From NCBI GenBank assembly GCA_018697195.1, contig CM031858.1:105809975-105873974 (forward strand): a stretch of DNA of 64,000 nucleotides, read 5' to 3'. The notes below the pieces were generated by a model, which searched no databases, was not told where the DNA came from, and worked only from the letters and a program-made list of their open reading frames with translations. Every line of letters begins with the position of its first letter. Position 1 is the first letter of the stretch. Below are positions 42,463 to 63,209 of the stretch, piece after piece. The translations under genes and the position numbers were made by a program. This DNA comes from Certhia americana. Lineage: Eukaryota > Chordata > Aves > Passeriformes > Certhiidae.

Positions 42463-42510
42463 TGGGTGCACAAATATAACACCCATCGTGTTGGGTGCAC
42501 AAATACAACA
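42463..42510 (+). repeat. Short tandem duplication, 29-bp period
   Basis: The 19-bp block TGGGTGCACAAATATAACA at 42463-42481 recurs at 42492-42510 with one substitution. It looks like a local two-copy duplication with no known function. Confidence 0.85.
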
Positions 42511-43214
42511 TTCTGTGGGCTGTGTGATGGCATCCAAGCAGAAGAAATGATCTACAGGTCTGTTTGTGCTTGAATATTTATTAAGTTCCTAAGTTCATCA
42601 TGAATATAAGCTGATATTTATAAAGCAGATATTTAAATTATTGTTATCACTCTATGAGTGTAGAGTGTAGTTTCAAATAAAGACATTTCACTGCATTTGC
42701 TGCATGTCATTTAGGAATTATTTATTTCTCTCTCTTTTTATGTATATCTCTTGTGATAAGACTATAATTAGGTCCTCTGATAGGTCAGACTACATGTAAA
42801 TCGCAGTATTATATTGAAGACAGGAGGTGAAGAGATTCTGAAAAGACAGAGAAACTGACCTTCCGTGTAATTTCACTTAATATGAGCAAGAGCAAAAATT
42901 CAAGTTATTGGATGCCTTTGTGTAAAGTTTTTCTCCAAATAATGGCATACAGACAAGTGAAAAATTGTGTGAACACGCTCTTTGACAAAAACTGAAGACC
43001 AACTTGATTTTTAAAATTTTTTTTTGTTATGTACCCTTCTGTATTCCACCCTGAATATCCTAAAAAACCCCAAATAATAATGATTTTATCTACCCTTCAT
43101 AAATTTTTTGTATCAGGCATTATAAAATATGGTAACACTTCTGTCTTCATTTGTAAATTCTTTGTGCATGGACATTCCCATAACCTTATCAGTTGTTTCC
43201 TTTGTGGTTTTTAG

Positions 43215-43669
<455 letters not shown>

Positions 43670-43867
43670 ATGTGAAGCCAAAGGTAGAAGAGTTGGATAA
43701 AGAGTTAGTACATCGCTATTCACAAAATGGAAGCCTGGACTTTTCTACCAACCAAACTGTTAATGAAATGGAAGATGAAGAAGAGGATGAAGACATGTCA
43801 GACTCAAGTAGTCCACCAATCCCATACTCACAAAAACCTGCCCCGGAAGGGTCTTGCACTACTGATG
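43670..43867 (+). CDS. GREB1L: GREB1L coding exon 2 (acidic linker)
   Basis: Encodes residues 53-118 (198 nt, phase 1-1). It starts [14 protein letters not shown] and includes a strongly acidic run at residues 85-97 ([13 protein letters not shown]), followed by serines and [17 protein letters not shown], a block conserved in GREB1L. The acidic stretch next to serines is a likely casein kinase 2 target (inference). The acceptor is TTCTTCAG and the donor is GATG|GTTGGT. The donor is weaker than most in this gene because it lacks the usual A at +3/+4. The first complete codon after the acceptor is GTG; an ATG formed by the first three exon bases is out of frame. Confidence 0.95.
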
Positions 43868-53339
<9,472 letters not shown>

Positions 53340-53516
53340 GATTTTCTGGGAATTGTATAGGCTGTGGAGAAAGAGGATTTCGGTATTTCACAGAGTTTTC
53401 CAATCATATCAACCTGAAATTAACCACTCAGCCAAAGAAGCAGAAGCACTTAAAGTACTACCTAGTAAGAAGCTCCCAAGGTGTACTGTCAAAGGGACCC
53501 CTTATTTGCTGGAAAG
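53340..53516 (+). CDS. GREB1L: GREB1L coding exon 4 (Cys/His-containing block)
   Basis: Encodes residues 178-236 (177 nt, phase 1-1), starting [20 protein letters not shown] and ending GPLICWK. It is among the best-conserved N-terminal segments of GREB1 and GREB1L. The [14 protein letters not shown] stretch is shared by both paralogues. Cys183-x2-Cys186 with His200 and Cys234 could form a zinc-binding knuckle; this is an inference from residue pattern only. The donor is AAAG|GTAATG. Confidence 0.97.
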
Positions 53517-55430
53517 GTAATGAAGGTGCTCATTCAATTAGGGGTGTTTTATTAGGGGTAATGTTGAATGAAAAATTGGAAGTTGCTGTTGAAAATGTAT
53601 ACATTCAAAAGCAACTGCTTGAAGGGAAAATTTTCACTGATTTTACTGAAGTTTGGATTTTGCCAAAGAAGTTTAACTCTTAATAATAACTATGTGATTG
53701 TAAGCACTCTTCTTTCATCTTCCCATACTTTTGGTGTCAGCCCTAGATCTGCCCATCTTAGAGTGTGCAGTCATCTTCATAGAAGAAAAGAGGTTACTCA
53801 GTCTGATGAGTCTTTTATGTGCCTGCAGCAAACTGACTCACAGCCAGGGCTACAACATTGGTTTTCCACTGATACTCATCTTTGCAGGTGCAATCCAATC
53901 TGTCTCATGCCTGAGGATAGCTAGCATGCTGTAAGATTAAGAAAGCTCAGGTCATTGATCTCAGGGAAAGCAAAGATTTGGATGCTCCTGCCATTTGCAG
54001 TGTTTTACACTTGGTCTTGCCCTCTACCAGAGCAGCCTGTGCGATATTATGTGCTGCAAGAGCATACATTTGTGACCCCAAGGCAAGGTAGTCATGGGGT
54101 CTCTTATTGGAGGATGCAGGTCTTTGGGTCTAGAACCATGAAAAGACTCAAGGAAAGACTGGTTTACCTACTCACTGTCTGCCAAGTTCGTATATGTGCA
54201 GGTTACCTGACCTTTTCATCTGTGGTCTCACTCAGTGAAGACAGAGTTTGATCTGGTCCCTGTCATTCCAAAGAGTTGATGTGAGGAGAGGGGAAGCTCT
54301 GCAGGAGGACTGACAGACATCTAAAGAGTCACATCCTCATGTGAATAGCAGCATGACACCAGAAAGAGATGGTTATCACTGAGCTGTATGAGTGATTATA
54401 GTTTGTATCAGTTAGTGGTTCAAAAGGATCCTGGCTTCAGCTGCTTTGCTCTGTTACAAGGATAATTAACTTCTGCTTTAGAGTCCATGTGGCTTTTCAA
54501 CAGCATTTTTTACAAAAATTACACCAATATTGAATTTCATAGTGAAATTCCAAATACAGACAAGGGAAGCCTTATTTTACTTCTGGAATCTTTTTTCTTC
54601 CTGATGCTCATGCAGTTAGAGTTGATGTGTTCCTAGTAAATGCAGTAAGGAGTAATACATATATGGAAGAAACAGATACTGGTTTTGCTTCTGGTTATAT
54701 GCTGATTGCAAGTGTTCTTAGCGCCCATGAAAGTTTAGAAAATCAACCAAAAGTCACCCTCATGGGCATTACTTTGATAGGTTTCATCCCCGTATTGCTG
54801 CCATCCATCTGGTAACCTTTCACGCTTCACTTACATTATAGGTCTAATTAGAAGAAGAGTGCTTTTAAACACTTAAACCCCTTCTCTTTAAAAAAATCCT
54901 GATTTGATCTCAGTTTTAAAAATGGATTAATATGTGATTTTCAAGGTGACTTTCTCCTCCTTCAACTCAGTTTTCATCCAGACAGACACTAACAGCGCTG
55001 AGATCTCCCTGAAGGTTTGTGAAGGCAAATTAAAAGCCTGGATTTCAGCACAATTTCTCCTTTTAAAGGGCAACATATGACGGTTTGTATACAGGTTGTG
55101 CCACAGAAGTCGCTGAGCGTTTTCTGGGACATGTCCAATACCTTCAAATCTCTTGGAAGCTGTGATCTGAGGGCTCTTGCAGTTTTGCAGCATCTGGTCT
55201 GTATTTGCCTGGCCCCCTGAGTGGCCCCCAGGGAGGTTTTCTTAATTACAAGACGAAGTTGACTAAACTACGAATCCGTATTTTTGTCAAATCCTGCCAT
55301 TTGCCGCTGTTTGTTGTACGTGCTCTGTGTATGCTCTTAACATTTTGTCAGCTTTCGCCACTGTGTTGCTGAACTTTGCTGCTGAAAGGGAAGGCCTTGT
55401 TAATATGTACTGTAGCTGCTTCATTTGCAG
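53517..55430 (+). other. GREB1L: GREB1L intron 4 (1.9 kb)
   Basis: GT-AG, phase 1. Several 60-100 codon open frames occur but have no phase-matched splice sites or family similarity. The last 170 bp carry a few CpGs just before exon 5. The acceptor is GCTTCATTTGCAG. Confidence 0.92.
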
Positions 55431-55553
55431 AATGTAGAAGCAGGCAATCATCTGCTGCTAGCCTCTCTGCTAAACCAAATCCTTCGGTGTCGCCGTCCAC
55501 GACCCCAGAGGGTGGATCAGCTAATGGATACAAATCAGGGTTCACTCAGACAG
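55431..55553 (+). CDS. GREB1L: GREB1L coding exon 5 (Ser/Pro-rich linker)
   Basis: Encodes residues 237-277 (123 nt, phase 1-1), starting [11 protein letters not shown] and ending [17 protein letters not shown] and [10 protein letters not shown] match the GREB1L linker as I remember it. The centre is Ser/Pro/Thr-rich, probably disordered and a site of phosphorylation (inference). CpG is locally more frequent (TCGGTGTCGCCGTCCACG) than in the flanking introns, as expected for coding sequence. The donor is ACAG|GTAGGA. Confidence 0.95.
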
Positions 55554-58186
55554 GTAGGAGCTGAAAGTGCTGTAAAGATAACCATTGGGGGTGGTAAGTT
55601 ACCTCAGACACTGGTGGGTCAGGGATGCTGTAAACAACTGGGTGTTTACCTTGAGCCATGTATAGATTACACTGGAGAGGATGCCTTTCAAAATTTGCTT
55701 TGGCAAAGATTAAGACCCAGGTGAGGCTGAAGGTTAGATTAGTCTCACAATAACAGTCGATGTAAAAGCACTAAACAATCTTTTGATTAATTCATTTGAT
55801 TCCGTGCCTCCCTTTCTTTGTTTCATTAATGTTTTTTGTGCATCTCAGAAAACTTCGATTACACATTTGTAGGGAAGTGTATATATAGTACACTATATAG
55901 CTTAGTATATAAAGTAGGCTATTTGTCTGGGAAAAGAGAATGATCACCTTTTAGGGAGAGTGGGGCCAGATTTTATTTTATTTACTTGCTCACACAAAGG
56001 TGTTCTTAGAATTTCAATTTCCCCATATGCATACAGTGGGTTTGTGTTATGTGAGCTAACAGGTCTCCCACAACTATTCTAGAAAGCTAGTAGCAATATC
56101 TTTAAATAAGGAGAATAGATAAAAATCAAATAGACATTGACTGACAAAGAAGCAGCATGTTAGTATCATGTACCTATTTATTTATTGCTAGTAGACAAAC
56201 TGCTTTTGCTTGAACTTTCTTCCTCATTGCTTTATTGCAGCTTCATCTATGCTGTCATGTGTTTTTGTGTGTGTTTGCACTATTTCTTGAAAAATTAAAA
56301 ACAAGAGAAAGTGGCCTGTTAATTGTTGCTATTAATTAATATGAATGTCCAAAAATGTAATGTTTCTTTAAAGGAGTATGAAATGCAGATATAAGGCAAG
56401 ATGGTTAAAATACTTTTTACACCTAGAAAGTTTGTTAAAAGGCGAAACAAGCAAAAGCTGAACATGGGCACTCAAATGAAATTATAATCACTGATTAGTG
56501 TTTTCAGAGGCACTTCCCTCAGGTGGTTGCCCCTGTCTCTGTTGAGGAAGCTAAATGCTTTAGGCTTTGGGTAAAATTAAATTGCAGTTTAAAACATCTG
56601 CATTTCATTGCATGATCCCTTGGCTTCCAGATCCAGGCATGAGAACCATGCAGATGCATGAGAACCTGTTTATTTGGAACAACAAGAATTCTGATATTTA
56701 CACAGCTTTGTCTTCTATTGTATCTGCCAAGTTAATAGATACACCTCTTATATACGGCTTTCTCCTTATCACTCCCTGCCATTTTCAGCCTGCCTGGTGT
56801 TTGTGTGTGTCACTGTTTGTACTCCTAGGTCATGCTCGTCAAAACCTTTTCATCTCCTTCTACTGTTATCTTCTAGTGAAGATAATGTCACATACATACA
56901 CATGAATCCTCTGTGACTGGGAGGAGGAGGGAGAGCACCTTTTATTCAGTGGCATAAATTCTGACATGTCACCTATGATGGAGGGCATTTCTGGCTTTTT
57001 CTCTTCTAGATCCTGCATAGCTCATTCTGTTGGAGTTTGCTTCTCTAAGTTGTTTTAAAACAGGACTCCTTATTAACAGGTTGTTTCCTGAAATTGTTTT
57101 CAATTCATCATCAACTCATAGCCCTTTTTTCTTCTTTAAAAGTTGTGTAAATATTTCTGGTGAGCAGTTCAGTCTCTGAGTTCTATAAGATACATGTAGG
57201 TAGTTATGGGCATACATTATCAAAAATACAGTTTTTGGGCAGACACTTGAGGAGGAAAATTCAATTCACATGTTAAACAACTAGAAACAAGGCTTTACAA
57301 GAGAAAGATGAAGAATTTTAGTAACTGGTATTTTAATAACTGTAAGTCCTGCTTAGCTAACCGACTGGTGTTTAAACATATACCAGCCACATCGACTTTC
57401 ACAGATAAAAATTCAAGAAAATGTATTACAACTAGAGATGAGGAAAAAAATCCCCAAAGCTTCTGGACATTTTACTTTAAAGAAACTTCTTTGTTTGAAA
57501 TATTTGCTGCATCGTATTTAATGACAGACCAGTGTCTCCCTCCGAGGGCCCTGACCTGGTGGTCTATTTTGTTAGCCATTCAGCATATTTCCTGTGAACA
57601 TGGATAAGATTTTCTGGTGGGGCAGCAGCAGCAGAGGCTTCTGTGTTTGTTCTTCATGTCAGTTACTCAGTCTGGCAAAGCAGAGCTTCCTCCAACCCTC
57701 CTTCACCAAATGGTGTGTGGCCTGAGGGTGAATGTGTTTGGCAGATCAAGTTGGTCTTTGTCTTCTGTTTTCTTTAGCTGGCTGTTTTACTAGGACATCT
57801 GTAGGTGAACTTAGCCTCCTTTGCCTACTTGTTACAAACTGCTTTCTGGACTGATGCTGAGTTAATGTTCTTTCACTCTGGTTATAAGAATTTGGATTTG
57901 CTGGTGTATCAGCATCTGAATGCCAATTTTTTCTTGAAGTAAATTGCAACTATGAAATGCCTGATGTTAAAGGGAGTTATATGCTGAGAGGTTTGGAATC
58001 AGTTTTATGCTGGGAAAATATTAAAATGTGTTTATTCTTCAGCTTATCCTTCTATATAATAAGATTTATAAGTTTTAGCCTTGGTAAAATGTGCTAAGAA
58101 GTTTGTTAATTCATGCAAAGAGTTTGGATTCAGATGTCCTTAATTTTTTGCCCAGATTTATAAATGGGCAAAACCTTTTAATAGTT

Positions 58187-58281
58187 TTGTAGACAGTAGT
58201 GCTGTAAGGAGGCTATGTTTTTGGGTTTTTGGGGTTTTTTTGTAGACAGTAGTGCTGTAAGGAGGCTATGTTTTTGGGTTT
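58187..58281 (+). repeat. 53-bp-period tandem duplication (1.8 copies)
   Basis: The block GTAGACAGTAGTGCTGTAAG with the following GAGGCTATGTTTTTGGGTTT occurs at 58189 and again at 58242. The copies are essentially identical across about 40 bp and are separated by a T/G-rich joint. The identity implies a recent event. It sits directly against the LINE remnant. Confidence 0.93.
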
Positions 58282-58470
58282 CTTTCTGCCCTTAGTCAAG
58301 TTTAGTTGTGTCTGACAGAGATTCAGTAGCTTGTTGTTGAAAATCTCAGGTGATGGAGATTCCACAATCTCTTTAGGCAACTTTTTCCAGTACTTATTCC
58401 CTATCCTTGCTGGCAGCAAGTTCCCTAAGCTCTTTGTCTTAGCTTCCTCAAGTGAACCATGAGAAAACTG
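58282..58470 (-). mobile_element. Old CR1/L3-type LINE fragment (ORF2 C-terminus)
   Basis: The - strand reads YWKKLPKEIVESPSPEIF in one frame, the pattern (W..LP.E.V.SPS.E.F) seen at the C-terminal end of CR1-clade reverse-transcriptase polyproteins. At DNA level, ATTCCACAATCTCTTTAGGC on the + strand resembles the reverse complement of the CR1 'gggaggttgtggaat' segment. It is short, diverged and without a 3' terminus, so it is an ancient inactive fragment within GREB1L intron 5. Confidence 0.7.
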
Positions 58471-58767
58471 CATTTATTTGCCTATCCCATGAGGCTATTT
58501 TTGAGGAGCAATGAGATGGCCCTTTCTACAGTTAACATATTTTTTGAGTGTGTGTGAGTGTAAAATACTGTGGAAGAGATCAACCATGCGTTCAGGAGAT
58601 TATAAGATTCTGTAGAAATGCCCAGTTAAATGTTTGTTAAAACTCCTGAATGATACATAGTAATTTCGTAGGAGTGTAAAAAATTGTTTGCAATTTATGA
58701 AGAGATGAATTTTGGTATATGTGTATATATAAATTTTAATCATTAATTAAACAACTTCTATTCTCAG

Positions 58768-58905
58768 ATTCTTCAGTGTTCAGTCCAGCAAAATCATCTT
58801 CTGCTGCTGTTAACTTAAGTGGAACACAAGATCCATCCCGGAACAAGAACATTGTGAAACCTCTGGCTCTGTCAGTACAGCTTGTAGGAAAGGCATTTGC
58901 TGCAG
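58768..58905 (+). CDS. GREB1L: GREB1L coding exon 6 (variable linker, possibly alternative)
   Basis: Encodes residues 278-323 (138 nt, phase 1-1): DSSVFSPAKSSSAAVNLSG, a basic RNKN segment, then IVKPLALSVQLVGKAFAAG. Splice sites are good (TTCTCAG acceptor, GCAG|GTATGG donor) and the only frame compatible with its neighbours is open. I do not clearly recall this segment in the canonical mammalian protein, where residues equivalent to exon 5 seem to run directly towards the exon 7 block. It may therefore be an alternative or lineage-variable exon. Being symmetric, it can be skipped without a frameshift. Confidence 0.8.
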
Positions 58906-60760
58906 GTATGGCTTTGCTTTCCAAAACACCTGAGGGCCAAGGGAATCATCAGCTTAATAGCCAAGAAAAGAGAGCAATTTTTTTGGTGGAGAAAGGGGAA
59001 AGGAAAACATTCACTAGCATTCTCCAGAACTCTCATATTCTTGCAGTCTTCGGCACAGAAATTTTTGCAGTTAGTATTGGCCCCAAGCTTGAGCAGCACC
59101 TTGGCTTTCAGATTTAACATCCTGGTAGGAGTGCAACGTTATCTCTCTCTGCACTTCCTAAGATATGTAAGAGAGCATGAATGTCACCTCTTGATATCAC
59201 ACTGATTCCTGCCTCAGTAATTGAGAGCTGTGCATAGTTCTGCATTTAGAACAGTTAGTCAGCATACATTTAGTGGAATTTAGTATCATTTTAAGGAGTT
59301 TAAATATCTCTGCTGTTTTAATTGCTTATTTCTATATTGTGTTCCAATAAATTATAACCCTCACTCACTGACACTTTGATGGGATAATCTGATTGGTTTT
59401 TACTTTAACTGGTTAGTCTTTAAGCAATAAAAAGGAAATCATCACACTTATTGCAGGACAGTATGCTTGAGTAAGAAATACATCCATTTATTTGGTTTAT
59501 ATATGCATGAGCATTGCACTTTATACATGATGTATTACATCTGCTATTTAATACAATATATACTGTTGTGCCACATAATATAATTATGTTGTATCTAATA
59601 AATCATTGACAGTTCTTTGTATAAAATACCTTTCCCCCCCTCTACACCTGTGTGATTTTATTTTGCCCTGAAATTTCTTCCCAGCTTTTCAACTACTTCT
59701 TGTCACTGACCCATGTCCACCATATCTGTCCATCAACTCAGTACAAATGGGGAGCTTACAATGGGCAAGTGAGGTTATTCATGTTTTGTAGTTGGCAACC
59801 AGAGAGTCTTGTTCCAGAGTTTATTTGGATGTCTGCAGCTGGGGAGTTGCATTGTTTTAAGACACATACCCACATCTCTCACACTTCCAGTTGCAGCTGC
59901 CATCAGCAAGCCGCTGCACCATCTCCTGGTGTTGCTCCTGGGATATGTTTTTGGGAGCTAAATCCCTGTGGAGCTGTCTGATACCAGCAAGGAACTGAAG
60001 TTTCCACTGGCCTCCGTGTTGGCAGTTTATGCCATTTTTTTTTTCTTCTGCAAAAACTGTGTTCTGAAAAAGAATGAGAATGAGCTTAGATGGGTGGGGG
60101 TAATTTCTGGTGATCGTTGTTGTTGCAATTTGATTTTGTGGCCTGAATATAGTGGGTCCTGACAGAGTGTCAGGCTTGCTGGGTCTGGAGGATCACCTTA
60201 GGCAGAGGTAGCAAAATTAAGCATGGTTTGCCTCAGTAATGCTCAGGCCATGTACCTTTTGCAGCAAACTGCCCTGTCTTCCCCTGCCCAGTGTCCCTTG
60301 CTAAGGCTTTAGATGAGAACCCTGTAGTGAATTACTGTGCATAGCATATGACTGGGGGAAAATTCTGTAGAAACACACAAGTGGCTTAGAAATCTTTACA
60401 AACTGAATTTGCAATGTATATTTAAAAAAGAAAAATCACTATGTAAAAAATACATCACAAATTTCACAATAATTTTGTATGTGAGCAATTTTTTATTGTA
60501 TTTTGGTGAGGCCTTCTTTGGATTTTTTCTTCCACTTATCCCCCCCACCTTGAAATCTGGACACCCCTTTTCAAGGCTTGGATTTTTCAATCTGAATATT
60601 TCTCTGCCGAGTGCATTTCATGCTTTCCCTGGAGTGTTTTTTTTTTTTTTCAGTCGTGCATCTTGCTCTGTTCTTTTGCATCTGTGTGTGGCTGTATTAT
60701 TTTATTTGTTTGTTTTCAAGATTGTCTCAAGCCACACACTCTGTATTTTATTATGCTCAG
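58906..60760 (+). other. GREB1L: GREB1L intron 6 (1.9 kb)
   Basis: GT-AG, phase 1. An AT-rich partially palindromic stretch lies around 59550-59600. No extra gene was seen. A long open frame that begins upstream (about 60409) runs into exon 7 in its true frame and only reflects a chance open intron end. The acceptor is TTATTATGCTCAG. Confidence 0.9.
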
Positions 60761-60898
60761 GTCCTGTTGCACTGCGTGCCACGGATGTTGCTAATGGAAA
60801 CGCTAATGGAGGAAGAAATAACGCATTGAGTACTACAGTCTCTCGGCCAATGCCTCACTCGACATCTCCAAGTCCTGGCTGTGCAGCTGGAGACCAAG
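60761..60898 (+). CDS. GREB1L: GREB1L coding exon 7 (Ser/Asn/Gly-rich linker)
   Basis: Encodes residues 324-369 (138 nt, phase 1-1): GPVALRATDVANGNANGGRN, then a Ser/Thr/Pro-rich tract ending SPSPGCAAGDQ. The ANGN...GG and final AGDQ match the GREB1L linker as remembered, while the middle is variable and probably disordered. The donor CAAG|GTAAAG is strong. The next 334 bp hold a possible extra exon before exon 8. Confidence 0.93.
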
Positions 60899-61232
60899 GT
60901 AAAGAAAACCTCTCTGTTTTTTTATTCTAAGCTGCATTAGATGTTGAGCTTGATATTTGTGATTTTGTTCTTCTTCTGTTTGTAGCTGTTCCTACCATCC
61001 AGTTTTTACAGATCCATTTGCTTTTTGGCATGACCATTCATGATAATGCTGGAATTTTTAACACGGGTAACAATATTTTTCACATCATAGTCTGGATATA
61101 TGTAAATTTAGTATGAGGCTCTGGTGCTCTGCGATGTGATACCCGCTCAACACCAATGTGAAATGGAGGGTGGGCTGGAATTTGGTCATTTGGGAGGACA
61201 GGGTTTAGAATTAGTTTTTGCTTTCCTTCCAG
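60899..61232 (+). other. GREB1L: GREB1L intron 7 (334 bp) containing a candidate cassette exon
   Basis: A short phase-1 intron with GT-AG ends (acceptor TTTGCTTTCCTTCCAG). Inside it, 60986-61066 is flanked by a good acceptor and a plausible donor and is open only in the GREB1L frame. It is listed separately. Confidence 0.85.
60986..61066 (+). CDS. Candidate 81-nt cassette exon of GREB1L (exon 7b)
   Basis: A strong acceptor (TTTTGTTCTTCTTCTGTTTGTAG region, AG at 60984-60985) precedes 81 nt that end at ACGG|GTAACA. Joined to the final G of exon 7, it reads AVPTIQFLQIHLLFGMTIHD and then NAGIFNT with no stop, and it ends again after the first base of a codon, which matches exon 8. The other two frames contain stops. 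Length is 27 codons, so inclusion is frame-neutral. The peptide is hydrophobic, unlike the Ser/Pro-rich linker around it. It does not match the GREB1 or GREB1L protein I remember. It could be a real alternative exon, a recent exonisation or chance; RNA evidence is needed. Confidence 0.35.
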
Positions 61233-61352
61233 CATCTATGTCCAGTTCTGGACCACCAAAGAAACGTCACCGAGGATGGTCTCCTGGGTCCCCAGTCCCA
61301 CCTTCTGGTTTAGCAGTACCTGTTCCTACAATCCGGCCTTCGACAAGAACAG
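61233..61352 (+). CDS. GREB1L: GREB1L coding exon 8 (basic NLS-like motif)
   Basis: Encodes residues 370-409 (120 nt, phase 1-1): [20 protein letters not shown], then Pro/Val-rich sequence ending PTIRPSTRT. The [11 protein letters not shown] motif (residues 375-385) is shared with GREB1 and GREB1L and resembles a monopartite nuclear localisation signal, in keeping with the nuclear role of the family. The donor ACAG|GTAAAA is good. Confidence 0.97.
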
Positions 61353-63071
61353 GTAAAACTTGGGAAGCGTCAATATATTGTGTGTTAAAGCATGAACTCA
61401 GCTAGCCCAGCAGCCCTGTGCTGCACCTTTTCACGTGTTGCACAGCAAACATAACTGATCTTGTTGATTTAAGCACACCATGGAGAGGTTTTCAGGTGCC
61501 CCCCAAAAAGCACATATGATTGCTTTGTATCTTGTAATCTAAGATGTGACACAGGAGAAGTAAAACTGCGGGGGAAGAGAGAGGAAAGGAAGAGGAAAAT
61601 AATACTATTAAAAATATAAAGCTGAGAGAAATCCATAGTCTCTCAACTGTAACTCAGTTCTAAACTGTAACTGTTCTAAAACAGTGCAGGTGTATGGATA
61701 TATGAATATATTTCAAGGATTTTTGTTAGCCTTCACCTTGACTGTTGTGTCTCAGTCTGGTGTGGGATGCTACAGAAACTGTACACTCCGTTTCTGCATG
61801 GGAAAAACAGCTCTGTATCATTTTGGCTTAAGAAAGGATGCTGATGTCCACTAGGTCATCTCCAGTTAAAAGCAGAAAGTGAGACCAAATGTTAGTGTGT
61901 ATGGAAAAGCTGTAGGAGTTTATTATCATGACATGAAATCAAATTAATTACAAGTATTCATTGATATCCATGTAGATAACTCTTTATTCATAACTGTTAA
62001 TAAAACTGTTCACTCTTTGAGTGCTTTTCAGTTGTGAGATTAAGCATATTTTCTAAAGGGGAATAAAGAGTTACTTACTCTTCTCTATACAGAGTAAGAG
62101 AATAAACATCCAAGGAATGAAAAAAGCCATTCATCAACATGCACAATGCATTTTTAGCTCTGCTCTTGAGGACTTGGTTTTAAGATATTTTGGAATTATT
62201 TTCAGAGATATGCATCGTAGGAGGAAGGGTTAAATGGTAGTGCAGGCCTGCTTATCTGAACACCTCAAATTGCAGCTTTTGTTGGTTTCTATCTTCAGAA
62301 ACCTGCTGAAGAGACACGATATAAGGCAATTTCCCCTTTTTGTTGAGTTTGTCTCCACTAATCTGGTACCTCTGTTGTGTACTCCATTTTCTATGAGTAG
62401 TAGTATTTTTTTCTGTTGGATAAACAAGTTTCCCCTGGTAAAATGTATGCATTCATTCATTCTGCCTTTGATGTTTTCCTGTTGATGGCATGGTTTGAAA
62501 AGGTGATTGCAAACCACCAAATGAAGCCTAAGAAACTTGTGAAGCAGGCCTTGCTCTGAAACCTGATTACAGATTACAAAATTCTTGCACTTGGTTTCCT
62601 TTACTTCTGAAGCTGCTGTTGCTCTTTCATGAGTAAAACCTGATTTTTATCCTTGTAGCATCTATCAAAGGGCAGCTTTGAGATTTTGGCCTGCCTTTAT
62701 TTTTCTTATCTACATGTATTCTAGGTCAGAAGTTGAAGCAGTTCCTTCCCTTGTATTGAGAGGCAGTATTGGGGGGTGGCCTTTTGGCTTAGTACTTGGC
62801 TTTGTTTAAAGATGCATATTCAAACCTGTGTTTTGCTCTCTCATTCTCACCAACAATACAGTGGTCTGAAAAAGTTTTATTTTAGGGTTGGGCTACAGGA
62901 GGATATAGGCTCTTAATTTAAATTACTTAAAACTATAGCAGGAAATGCAGAAACCTTTTGAATTTTATTACAGTTAGTGATCTGCAGTAATTTTTTTCTT
63001 ATTTGTTCATAAGGCCAAATCACAGTATGAGCCTTTTAGTAATGGAAGTCTCTCTTTTCTTCATTTTATAG
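61353..63071 (+). other. GREB1L: GREB1L intron 8 (1.7 kb)
   Basis: GT-AG, phase 1. No repeat, RNA gene or extra phase-matched exon was recognised. The acceptor is TCTTCATTTTATAG. Confidence 0.92.
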
Positions 63072-63209
63072 AGCCTCTTTTGTCAGTCCCAGTTCCTCAA
63101 TCCATGTTAACTGGAATTTTACAGCCTCAACCCATCCCAGCAGGGGAGACTGTAATAGTTCCTGAAAATCTGCTGAATAACTCAGGAGTCAGACCAGTGA
63201 TTCTGATAG
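63072..63209 (+). CDS. GREB1L: GREB1L coding exon 9
   Basis: Encodes residues 410-455 (138 nt, phase 1-1), starting [20 protein letters not shown] and continuing [14 protein letters not shown], then [11 protein letters not shown]. The [21 protein letters not shown] block is diagnostic of GREB1L and starts the more conserved central region of the protein. The donor ATAG|GTAAGT is perfect consensus. The next coding exon, which should begin after a Gly codon split here, is beyond the window. Confidence 0.97.

Larger units (their letters stand above)
35953..43214. other. Noncoding region immediately upstream of the GREB1L start exon
   Basis: No exon is recognised. Homopolymer runs of T25 (36825-36849), T26 (38697-38722) and T21 (40233-40253) occur here. 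A short 29-bp-period duplication lies at 42463-42510. A modest GC-rich patch at 40.83-40.99 kb has a few CpGs but no clear splice or promoter signals. The right end supplies the polypyrimidine tract and TTTTTAG acceptor of the GREB1L start exon. Confidence 0.6.
55554..58767 (+). other. GREB1L: GREB1L intron 5 (3.2 kb)
   Basis: GT-AG, phase 1. It contains a small inverted repeat AGTGTA...TACACT at 55876-55894, a 53-bp tandem duplication at 58187-58281 and a degraded LINE fragment to its right. The acceptor is TTCTATTCTCAG. Confidence 0.9.

Noticed and set aside
60409..60930. 173-codon continuous open frame
   Set aside because: Only its 3' part is real coding sequence (exon 7). The 5' part is intron 6 plus the acceptor, and it reads into the intron 7 donor.
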